Shown here piece after piece: positions 24,539 to 35,900 of a DNA stretch of 64,000 nt; within the stretch, counting starts at the first letter, position 1; each line of letters starts with the position of its first letter. The stretch lies in contig CM067569.1 in NCBI GenBank assembly GCA_034336665.1, positions 24,401,320 through 24,465,319 on the forward strand, written 5' to 3'. Both the position numbers and the translations under genes were made by a program. The DNA comes from Luscinia megarhynchos (Eukaryota > Chordata > Aves > Passeriformes > Turdidae). Under the pieces are notes generated by a model that worked only from the letters and a program-made list of their open reading frames with translations, was not told where the DNA came from and did no database searches.

Positions 24539-25806
24539 TTAGAGCTAGAGTGCTCCTTTCTCCCCTCTGGGGTCATGGCCAGCCCTGGGGGGACACCCAG
24601 GGCCAGGCCCACGGACATGGCACCCCCTGGACCCCTCCTGCCTCCTTACGCTGCCCTAGTTGGAGTTTTGCTTCGCCTCGTTGTGTATTTAGTGGCTGTG
24701 CTGTATAGGTAATGCTTTCTTTTTCCTTTCCTTACTTCCTTTAAAAAAAAATCAAACAAAAATTAATCCAGGAAATTGTTTGTAATTTTCCATAATCTCC
24801 CAGACTTCTGTGGGTATGAGTTGCTCTTGGAGTTATCCATTGGAAGTGGTGGGGATTTGAGTATTTTTAGCCTGCAGAGTTCAGTTTTTTATTTCTTTGT
24901 GAGTACAGTATCAGAAATAACCCTAGACAGGCCAATGGACTGGTGAAAATTTATCTTGGGATAGCCCATGTCAGATCCTGTTATTACAGTTCTATGGTTG
25001 TCTTTGTTATGGTGATCTTAAATTCCTGTTTTCAGACTTGGATGGTGCAGATGGAATTTAAGACTCATCCAGTGTCCTTGTGTAGCATGAGCTGAGGCTG
25101 TGCACACAAATGGCATGGTGGTGTTGTGCAACCTCATTCTTAACCTTTTCCATAGTTTGTTTCTCCCTCAGTTTTATAATCTGGTCACCACTATTGAGAT
25201 CACGCTCTGGTTTTGCCAGATGTGGTACAAACAAGGAACAATTCTCATTTCCTGCATCTCATTGTCACAGATGTTGTTAACATTTAAGACATAAATTGTT
25301 TCAGTGGCCCTGATGCTGTTAATAAAGGGGAAAACAAGGTGTTCTGCACTGCAGAGAGGGCTTGCCCAAAGTCACCCATGATATCACCTGCACTGCCAAT
25401 CTCCTTTCAGCACAGGACCTCTCTTTCCTCTATTTTGAGTTATGCTATTCATTCCTAATTGGAAGTGGATTATGGAGATTGTGAGTCATCAGAAAACCTC
25501 TAGACTCAGAATACATTTAACTTAGGAAAATGTTTAATGGCTTGAAGAGTTTTATCTGCCAAAATCTGTGCAGTGCTGGATAGTGATCATTGACATGCAC
25601 AGCTATGAATGTCTTACAAGAACTTTTGAGAGGGATGGGCCTGTTTGAGGGATGGTTGGTTACCTCTGCTTCAACATTTCCATGAAGGGTGGCCTTATGA
25701 ATTCCTCTTGCTTTCAGATTGCTTTTTCTAGTCTTATCTATTTAGCAGCTGACACTCAGATGCCATTGCCATCAGTAATCTGTGCATATATATAAAAAGA
25801 ATAAAT

Positions 25807-25814
25807 TATATGTG

Positions 25815-25847
<33 letters not shown>

Positions 25848-25857
25848 ATATATATGT
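25807..25857. repeat. (TA)n(TG)n microsatellite
   Basis: An alternating TATG/TATATATATA block runs into TGTGTGTGTGTG and back to TATATAT, about 50 bp in all. Confidence 0.9.
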
Positions 25858-27599
25858 GAACAGGTGCACAGTGTGTGCAGAAGACTGGCAATAGATTATG
25901 ACCACAAATGAAGGCATATACAGTGCTAGGCTCAGGCTCTGGTAAATCTGACTTGCTAAAAGTAAGGAGAGATTTTGCCAGAGGTGGTAACACAGCTTGG
26001 CTGTTTCCTGCATGAGCTTGAGCTTTCTTTGTGTGAGTTGCTGGTGCAGCATCCCACGGGTTTGTCAGACTGTGTATGGTGAGTGGAGTCAGAAAGGCCT
26101 GCTCAGTCCAAGGCTGGGTTATCACATACCTGTCTGTGCTGGATGGTCACACTTTTGTCATCCAGGCTGGTTCCTAAGCCCTGATCTCTTCGTCTTTAAG
26201 ACACTGATAAATAGCCCTGCGGAAGTCTTAGGCGAGTCGCTGGATCTGTGTCCCAGTTTCCATCAATAAAGTTGCTGAACTTGTCTTTCTGTTAAGGGGA
26301 AGGTGCTGGTGATTCCTGTGTGACTTAGGAACAATCACTTTGCACAGGGTTTAGGTGTATAAAAGATGTTTATACACCTGTATTATTATATTTCCATCCT
26401 GTATGTGCCACTAGTTGGAGGGATACAGTCTCCTATGGGTGTTTCTAAGCACTAGCATTGCACAAAATACTGATAGTTCAAGACAGTCATATTTAGAGTA
26501 CAGTATTGTCTTTGATCTGTTTTAAATTTATTGTCAAAGAGATCTTGTGTTCCTTCCCTGTGCCTGCAGGAGTTTACTTGTCACCCTGTAGTGGTGGGCA
26601 CGGCACTCACACACTTTAGAGTGTGTAACCCAGGATTCCTGGTGGTGAAGATGACATTTGTTATGATCCTTCTTGACACTTTTATCTCAGCAAGCCTCTA
26701 TTTTTCTACCATTTGTCTTTCATTAAGTCCCACTTACACAAGTTGCTGAGATGCTTTAAAGAATTGCTGCTATTGCAGCATTTGGATGTATTTGAGGATG
26801 GATAAAAAGGTAGAAGAGGAGTTGAGATGAAACAGAAATGTTTAGGAGCTGCTGAGAAAGGGGATTGCAACAAAAGAGGAAAGTATCAGAGGGGTCTGGG
26901 AGGCTCAGGCAGCAAGAAGAGTCAGAGGAGACATCGCTGGGACATGGAATTAGAAGGATTAATGGAGCTGGAGAGGTTCTGGGTAAAGGGGATTTGGGTG
27001 AGGGAAAGGTCTCTCTCTGTCATACCCTGAGACTGTCTGTTTCTCACTCCTGTAGGAGGAGATCCCAGCCCCAGTCACATTGCAGTCATAAGCCAAGCAC
27101 ACTGCTGGCTGCAGCAGGCTGCTCCCCCTGCCTTGCCCCCCGTACATGCCCCATCTCTGCTCAACACTGAGCAAGAAGGCACAAGTGACTTTAAAGGGGT
27201 CACCTTTTGCCTTAATAAGTATTCTGGACTTGCAGGCATAAGACCTGAGCCCAGTTACCTGGAAGCAGATGACAAATATGTCTAAGACTGTATCTTACCA
27301 ATGTTTCTTGGTCAGTGTGCTCCAGGAAAGTCTTCAGGGAGCCTGAAGATGATGGCAGCACATAGATATGAGCCTAAGAAACCCCTACACCCAAAGCGTT
27401 AAAAAAGAACAAAATTAAAAATCCACATGTAGAGAACATGTGCATAGGAGTTTGAAGAGGTATTCAAACTTAACATTTTTTGATTGCTCAGCCCAAGCTG
27501 GGCATTGGAGTTGGAGCTTCTTATCATGGCACAGGCCTATAAGGATGCTAAAGTATTCCAGAGAACAGAATGTGCCATACTGTTGTTGTCCATAAAAAT

Positions 27600-28115
27600 C
27601 AGGTTCCTTACCTGATGTACAACAAGCCAGTAATTACACACTGAGAGAGCCATTCATTATAGTTGAGAGTTGCACAAGCCTGGGTTCTCTGTGGATTCCA
27701 CAAATCAAGCACACCAAATATCAATGCTTTTTATTATCTGTACATTTTAACAAACAAAGGAGTTAGCTTTCATTTACTATGAGTTCTCTTATTAATTAGT
27801 GTTCTATCTTCTATTGGTTAATGATTCTCTTATTTCTCTTAGTCCTCATGCTCAGTCTTTCCCTTCTTTTGGGTCAGTGGTTTCTTGGGCTGGTGGTTGC
27901 AATCTGCCCCTGCCAGAATCACCTTTGAATCAGCTGGAGCTGATTTCAGCAGAGCTGCTGAGTTGGCTTTGTTAGTTTCTCCTTCATCCTGGGAATTCTG
28001 CCCAGTGTCCTTGGGGCCCATAAGTTCTGCATCTTTTGTGTCCACCATCAGTGGTACAGCCTTCTCCCCAAGATTTGCTAACCTCCTATGAGGCCCAAGA
28101 TCATTGAAGTGTGTC
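27600..28115 (-). mobile_element. Probable solo LTR of an endogenous retrovirus, minus orientation
   Basis: Read on the minus strand, the segment has a U3-like GC-balanced part, a CCAAT-type box (ACCAATAGAAG), AT-rich promoter-like sequence, then AATAATAAAAAGC resembling a polyadenylation signal and a U5-like tail. The order and spacing fit an avian retroviral LTR. The ends (near 27600 and 28115) are approximate, and no internal gag/pol region is adjacent. I cannot name the family, and the call rests on architecture. Confidence 0.4.
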
Positions 28116-28594
28116 AAGCCCTAAACATTACTGAGACAATTCTACTAACAACTAATTTGCTTTTCTAGCACATGAACATCACTTAGAGCCTGTTAGCTGC
28201 TGTTTCATGGATCAAATCTTCCTTCTTGTTGATTAGGCTTGAAAATATACAAACATCAAACATCAAAAGCATTCTTGTTTAAGGAAATTTTTACATTTGC
28301 CAGTCAGTTCCTCTTAATAGTGAATGTGTTTCACTGTGAATGCAGATGGCAAAAGCTGCTGTAGAAATGGAGAAGAAAGGCTGACTTTTCAGTGTTACAT
28401 TAAAATTAGTTTCCTTTTATGACAGTTGAACTTCCATCTGTGAACCAGTACATGGGAATGTTCATAATTCCAACTTCATATGTGCCTCAAAACATGTTTC
28501 ATTTTGAAAGGGTAAAAGCTGCCAAATGGGCCAACTGCTGGCATGGGGTATATCTGCAATCAAAATGGCAACACTGGCTCAGGGCAAAGGGCAG

Positions 28595-28635
28595 TCCTCC
28601 TCTGTGTCCTCCTCTGTGTCCTCCTCTGTGTCCTC
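28595..28635. repeat. 12-bp tandem repeat (TCCTCCTCTGTG)n
   Basis: The unit TCCTCCTCTGTG is repeated about 3.5 times without mismatch. Confidence 0.9.
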
Positions 28636-31600
28636 TCTCTAGGGGTGGCCAGTGGGAGAAAAATAAAAGCCACCTGAGACACTTTCTCTCATATGCTGTC
28701 ATGGAGTTTGCCAAGTGCTCAGGGGCTTCCTGAACCACAGATGAATTCTTAAATGATGTGTGTATTGGTCACTACTTCCATTTAGTTGTGCATTTTTTTA
28801 GGAGCCTGTTTACATTGTTCTTCACAGAGTCCTGAGTTCTGTGAGATAATTATTTTCTCCAAGAAGGGAAATTTTAAATTTCCTACCTGATACTATCATA
28901 TCATCTCCCCCTAACATTCATACTGGGCAGAATGGTGACTAGTCTCTCACAATTTGCTGTTCCCTGGACATGCATGATTTTGCAGATTTTGCTCCTTCGG
29001 TTTTAGAAGCTAAGGAGATCCAGTGCATCAGTTTAATCTGTTTAGTCTGATTTGTGGGTCCTGAGGGAGGCAATGTGAACATGCTTCATGATGGGGACAG
29101 GTAACTGTCCATCATTGCACACTTCTTTGTCTAACAAAGGCAACAGTTGAGGTCTTTAGGTATAATATGGATTATTGCCTTTTATATTCCCAATATTATT
29201 TTTGCTTATTATTTTTTATTATTTTTTCTTCATTTGTTAATATAATATTACTTTTTTTTTTTTATTAGTGCTATTTAACTTGATGAATATTATCAATATG
29301 TTCAGAAAACCAAACCGGAAATAGAAAAATTATTCATTCCAAGTTGTTGCTCTTTATTATTGTAGGAGTACATTTTGGTACACACTGTCTTTGCATTGAC
29401 TTTGAGATTTTAAAATATGTAAAGCTATCTACTTAAACAAATTATGTTTTTTTCCTGTGCCTTAATTGTTTATCAAATGTCTGCATATGGATCTTCTCTT
29501 TTTTTTCTAGTTGTGCTGAGCAGCTGTTCTTGAAAAAGTAGGTTTATAAACTGTATTTTTGTGTTTGCTTTTGCTAATCACTTTAAAGGTAAAATGTTGT
29601 AATTTATAACCAAGTAACAACGCTTGCCAGCTGGGTATTTGTTTTATGTCTGGAAATAAACAGACCTTTTACTGAAAACTTTTGACAAACTCCAAAAAAG
29701 GAAAAGCTCCATTTGAAAGGAGCAGTGTTTTATAATGCTGGGGTTTGTATTTATATTGGCTCAGATCTTCATCTGGTGGACATGATTGCTGGAGTAGGGG
29801 CTATATTTTGTTACTGTGCTTGGGAAGTCATGTGCTGTGTTTTTGTGAGCACTTGCATGCTTTGCTGCCTGCTTTGGCTGCTCCTGTAGAAGAAATCCAT
29901 ATAGTTCTCTGCCAAGCATGTGGAATGCTTTTGAGGCAAGAAATAACTTTGACCCAAGAGGGTCATTAATTGCCCATTTGTGATGGGTGATCAAGCCTCA
30001 GTCCACTGTTTGCCTCGAGAGTCTGAGAGCTCTAGGAGGGTCTGTGGCACATCCAGGTGAGTTCAATATGGGAAATTCTCTAATGTGGATGAAATGTGGG
30101 TGTAGAAAAAGAATCAAAGTTATTCTGAAATAAATACATATATATATACACACAATATGTCCCCTTGATAAAGAGGCTGCTGACCTTTCAGATGCAAATG
30201 GATGATAGTTTTCATATTAAATATTGAGATGATAATAATTCAGATCTGCTCTAAACCTAGCTCAAGCCTTTAAAGCCTATACATATTTTACAGCTGTGTG
30301 ATTTCTATTGCTCTTTTCCAATGGTCACAAGGTGTTGTCTCCTTTGGAGTCCTGAGAAGAAACTCACTGGTCATGAGAGTACTGCACATCAAGGACTGAG
30401 AATCTGATTCACTTCTCTCTTTTTTTTTCTGCCACAAAAGGGAAACCTAAGACTAGGGCAGAAAGAATTGATATACCATTTTGGTCTGTTAGTTTGCAGA
30501 TACAAATATTTGATGGTACTACCCATGGTGCTGAGGCACTACCATGTACCTCTTCTTTCTCACAGAACCCTGCTTCATCAATAAACTTCTTGTGATCATC
30601 TTTGTCTGTGTTTTTACAGACTTTTTGATTGCAACAGATGCAATGAAAAATGAGAATTGTTCTTCCATCTCGAATGCCAGCTGGATAAAAAATTTGACCC
30701 ATAAAATCACAAATTTTTGATCTGCCTATTTTTTTTACCCTACATAGACACCTTTAACCCATTTCCTGTATAAGAAACATAATTCATTGATAATACTTGC
30801 TAAAGCATTTTAGACAGTACATTCAGAAATAAGAGGTAGCTGTTCTTCCTTTTGGAGTGGTTATGGGAATATGTGATATAAAAAATCTTTTTTTGGAAGG
30901 GAGAGGTATGGAATGAACTCCAGCAGTGCTGTGGCCTCCTGGATGCTGCTTCTGGTTTTTCTGTGGGGGCTGTGCTGTAACAAGTTCACAGAGATCAATG
31001 TGATCTGGTTCTCAGCTTTGCATGGAGCAGGCTAACGTGCACCCAAACTAACACTGGAAGTTTAACATCTTTGTGAAGTGTTCCAGCTGTCTAACCCAAA
31101 TGGAGCAGAGATGCAGAAAAGTACAGAAGAGAGCTACTTGATAAGTTATTTGATTTGAAAGCATAACACCTGGTGTTAGGCTGTATCAGCTTTGAGATAC
31201 AGTATTGGGAAAATACTTCAGATCACAAGTTTCAACATAAAAAGGTTACAAATGTATATATATATAAGTGTATATACTTTATCTTAGAAAATAAGTGTTC
31301 TCATTAATTTTGGAGAGAGAAGATCTTGCTACAAAATTTTTCTCCTGTGAAGATATGATTGATGCTACTGGTATATTACTTTTTTCTAATAATAAAATAT
31401 TAAGGAAATGGATGATACTGCCCAAAGTGGACAACTGCTCAAAAAACAGATGTTTCTAAATATTTATTAATTCTTTGGGAAGTTGCTGCAAAGCATAGTT
31501 TATGGTGTTGATTGCTGCTGTAAAATGTGCTTTATCCAGCCCTGCTGATGAATAACTGCAAAACTTAGACCCAAATTATTTTAGGAAAAAGGTAAATATT

Positions 31601-32581
31601 TTTTCCTTGGAGATAATGCTGGAATCTCTGACATAATTTAACATGTTTGTTTTTAGAAAACCATTTCTACCAAACAGATTAATAGTGAGTCATGCAGAGG
31701 AGCTTATACCATCTGTCTAACCATGGCCACAAACCAGGGGTGGTATCAGCTCTTTTCTAAATCACTGGTCTTCTGCTTAAATGCTCCTTTTCCCCATAAT
31801 AATCTCCAAATTCCAAGAATTCCTAGAAGTTTTGCATTTATCTGTTAACAGGATTGCAAAATCCTGCATTCCAGTACATTGTTCCTTGTGAACTGAACAC
31901 TATGGACCACAGAGTCAGGCAGTTGAAGGCAGCAAATTTTTTTCTAGCTGTGCTGTCTCATAAGTTTCTTGGGGAAGGAGATTTTTGTGCCACCACACTT
32001 CCACACAATGAGAAGACCTAGTTCTTTAGCTCTGCAGGAGGATATAATTATTATCCCTTATCAGAGTGATTTCCCTCCCATCACGAGGCAGTTGATGGCT
32101 GTCAGGAGTATTCTCTGCAAGTGTCCAAGGGCAGAGAGCAGAACTCTTGTGTGCAGTGCAGGGACATTTGTCACTCTGTTAATAGTGTGTGGGAATGGTC
32201 TGCAGCAGCTGCTTGCCTTTTTTTAAAAAGATAGAATTGCCTACAGAAAATACAGTTCCAGTTACTCCAGAATTTTTGGAAGCACCAAACTGGGATCATT
32301 GAATACTGAGTACTAAGGAAGGTCTGGCTGTCCAGGCAACACAGATTATATATTTCTTTTTTTCTGGGGTAGGACAGTTTCACAGTTTGCCCACGTGTTG
32401 GGTCATTTGTGGCTTTTCTAACAGCTGGAAGGTTTCAGTATCTTTCAGTGCACCTACAGCAAGGTAATACGACAGGAGTAACTCACTCTGCAAAGAGCTA
32501 CTGGGATGTGCATCCTCCTAAAATGCTGAATATCAAGCCTTTAATCATCCAAGCCTTTCTAACAAGTCTATTTGCTTTCAG

Positions 32582-32921
32582 GGATGACAATAAAACAAAG
32601 AAACAAGATATGCCAGCAGTTTGTGATCTCCACTGCTGCAAGGACGTGCCCATAAGAAATGGCCTTATTGGGCAGAAGCCCTCTATCAACCCCGAGAGAC
32701 TGAAGGATTTTGGTGAGGAGGATTACCTGAACGGGGATGTGAAGACCTGGGAGATGAAGATAGTGAGCCGAAATGAGGAGCTGCTTGGGGATGCCCTGCC
32801 CTGCAGCCCTCAGCCAAGCAGTAGGACCAGCCTGGCAAGCTGCAACAAGCTGATTCGGTTTGAAGACATCCGTGCAGCAGCCTTCAAAATCCAGAGTGGG
32901 GTTCAGAAAACCCCCTGCATG
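32582..32921 (+). CDS. Dehydratase-like gene, first coding exon
   Basis: An acceptor TTTGCTTTCAG precedes 32582. The first in-frame ATG after it is at 32610 ([20 protein letters not shown]). An earlier out-of-frame ATG at 32584 opens a short upstream ORF, and if the AG is not used the frame stays open back to about 32409. Coding therefore runs 32610-32921 (104 codons, ending at donor ATG|GTAAGG, phase 0). The first 85 residues have no match I recognise. The last part, [19 protein letters not shown] then KTPCM, is the standard N-terminal helix of the threonine dehydratase fold (family pattern: I..A...I...V..TPL). Confidence 0.82.
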
Positions 32922-35900
32922 GTAAGGAATCTTTATGGTTCTGCATTCTCCCAGTGTTTGTTTTCTTTTTCCTTATGAAAGTTGAATAGAAATGAAGAAA
33001 GGGCATGTGTGAATTGCAGCAGATAGATCTGTGTAAGAAGACTCACGTTCATATTAATTGTATTTAACTGTCAATAATTATTTTCTTCTTATCTGTTTAC
33101 ACTAACCTAAATCCTCAAAGATTGCAGTGACCTGTAAACAAAGGATAAACCACATTAGGCATAGACTTAATGCACTGTAGTATTATGGTCTGAGTGAAAA
33201 ACTCCTCCTGTAAGGAACCTGAGTTGGAGGTGGCAGGCTCCCAGTGTTTGGGTAAGCACTCTGTGGGAGGGCCTGGTTTGGAACCAGCCCTTGCATTTGG
33301 AGGCTTTGAAGGTACAGATTTCCCTTCTCAGTCAGGCCAGCCAGGAAGGGCTGCATGTGTTCTGTAACCAGGTGTTTCTGCCACAGGTGTCTTCAGCAAA
33401 ATAAGGATGTTAGACACACACGTGCACCTGTTGAGCAGGCTTGGTGTAGAAATGACTGAGATACCCCATCAATGTACGAGGTCTGCTAAAGCAGAAGAGA
33501 AGTACAATGGCAAGCTGTACTGTGTTCCTATACTTTTCATTTTTCTACTGTTGGGAGCTCTTCAGGCAGGCTACTCTGGGCTCTCTGGGTAATCCCTTTT
33601 CCTTTTGGTGGGTGAGAAGAATGTCTTTGCCAAATGCCAGTTCCTAGCAGCAGCCCCAAATTGCACTCTCAGTGAATCCTTGTGGATTGTTTTTCTGGCA
33701 TGCACAGGGTAAGAGCCTTGCAGTCTGCCTGGGGTTAGCAGTCCCTGGAGTGAAGTGGATCCTCAAGGTGCAGCAGTTGTTCTTGTTCCCATATGATGCC
33801 TGCTGATCCAGAGACACCATAACTGCTTCCAGGGTGGGTTTTTGAGCCTAGCATTCCCAAAATCTGGATAGCTGTGCTTTTTGTAGCACATTACTGAAGA
33901 AATGTGTCATGTGTCAAAGGACATGATACAAGACAGTTTGGGCTATAAGGTGGCACAAAAGATTTGGCTGGAATGCAGGGAAGTTTTGGCTAGGGTAGAA
34001 TTAATTTTCTTCACAGTAGCTGGTATGGGGCTGTGTTTGGGATTTATGATGAAAATATTGTTGATAGGACAGAGATGTTACTGCTGAGCAGCTCTTGCAC
34101 AGAGTCAGGGTGTTTTCTGTTCCTCACTCCATCCCATCAGTGAGAAGACTGGGGATGTACAAGGAGCTGGAGGGGACACAGCTGGAGCTGCTGGTCCCAG
34201 CTGACCAAAGGGACATCCTATACCATGTGACACTTTGCTCAGCAATAAAATTAAGGGAGAAGTTGGCTGGGGGCTTGTGGCTCAGGGCCTAGCTGGTCAT
34301 CAGATGGTTGGGGGTGAGCAATTGCTTTCAATTGCATAAGCTGTCTTTCTTGAGTCTTATTTATCTCTCTTTGTTATTTTCCTTGTAATTACATTTTTGT
34401 TTGTTTGTTTATTTATGTATGTATGTGTGTATGTATGTATTCTTACTAGCTGTTCTTATCCTAACCCATGAGATTTCTCACTTTTGCTCTTCCAATTCTG
34501 ATCTCTTCCCGAGCACAGTGTCAGGGAAATGAGCAAGTGGTAGGATGGTGTTTAGCTGCCAGCTGAGGTTAAACCATGACAGCCCTTAACACAAATGGCT
34601 CCTTTCTCCTGAGTGTCCCTGGCAGATTTATGCAATCCAGTTGTATTCCCTTTCTGCATTCACTCTTTCAAGCTAAACAGTCTCACTTTCTTTAGTCTTT
34701 TTTTTATGAACTAAGCTTTCAAATTTATCAGAACTGTGGAAAACCTATATCCATTAAAAACCCATCTATTTTAGTGTGAAAATAGCCTGTGACTGTTGTT
34801 ATTCAGTGTAATGCTCCTGCAGAAGTCATTAGTGCATTTCATGAATTGTTTCAAAAGCACAGAGTGGTGTCAAGAAAAACACAGAAAACTTTTATTTTAA
34901 CTCATCATTGAGAGGTAAGAGTCCCTTTCAAGGGCATTTGTTTAGACTAAAAAAGTGAGTGTGGCTCCTATTGAGTTAATTGAAGGGAAAAACACTTTGC
35001 AGGGTGATTCCAGATCTGCAGGTAAAAACATGGATGGAGCATCCTGGCTGCTTAGGCAAGAGTTTGCCTTGGAGCTGAGATACAGCATCATGAGTGAACT
35101 GGAACATGTCAAAGAGATAGTGGGCAAAGGAAAACGAGGAACTGGCATCAAATTGGACACCTGGTTTGGCTGCTGCTGAAGGAGCTGCAAGGGCTGTGGT
35201 GTGTTAGCTTTGTGGGTGCCAGAGGGAGGCTGTGCTGTGTGTTGTACACTAGACATGTATCTGTAGTCCTTAGATAAGATCACAGTGGCTAAAGGGAAAC
35301 CTTACAGCCTGGTTCAATGAGTCTTATGAGGTCACACATCAGGTCAGTTCAGCTGCAAATAGCACTGATGCCTGCTTTCTTGGAAGTGATTGCTGTATTT
35401 AGGCTATGTGAAAAAATCCTCAGTTAGAGGAAGACAAAAAGGATAACTCAAAGAATTAAAATCCTGAGTATCAAAATTAGAGAAAAATATCAATCTAAAG
35501 CACACCACCCCTGTGGTAAAGAGTGATTTAATGACACAGTTTTAGCAGGAGGCTTAGCAACTTGATTATTCACAGGATTAGTCTCCTTAAATCCTTTCTC
35601 TGATTGTTTGCTCTAGAATCCAAGATTCTCTATAAAAACAAGTATGGTATGTAAAGAACTAGTAGCATTGCTTTTATAGTGTTCTTGAGCTGTTTTGTGT
35701 AGGCATTCTCCATAGATTAGCATGTTTGGGATATAAACTATTATCCTATTAGTGTGCTAAGCACTTTCCATTGTATCAGTTTCTGCAGCCAGATTTGCAA
35801 AGGAGCAGCAAGTGGTTGCTCTTGTGTCAGGATTTTCAGAAGCAAAATAGAGAATCTGGCCCCACCTATAGGTGAGGAACTTAATATATGTTTGGAAATC

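Larger units (their letters stand above)
24539..32581. other. Non-coding region upstream of the dehydratase-like gene
   Basis: This holds a TA/TG microsatellite (25807-25857), a probable minus-strand LTR (about 27600-28115), a 12-bp tandem repeat (28595-28635) and a T-rich/TTA-rich stretch near 29190-29270. No exon is recognised. Untranslated first exon(s) of the dehydratase-like gene probably lie here or farther upstream. Confidence 0.45.

Noticed and set aside
32409..32609. Extension of the first coding exon upstream to a start near 32409
   Set aside because: The frame is open, but a good acceptor (TTTGCTTTCAG) lies at 32571-32581 and the upstream residues have no family similarity. The ATG at 32610 is the more conservative start.
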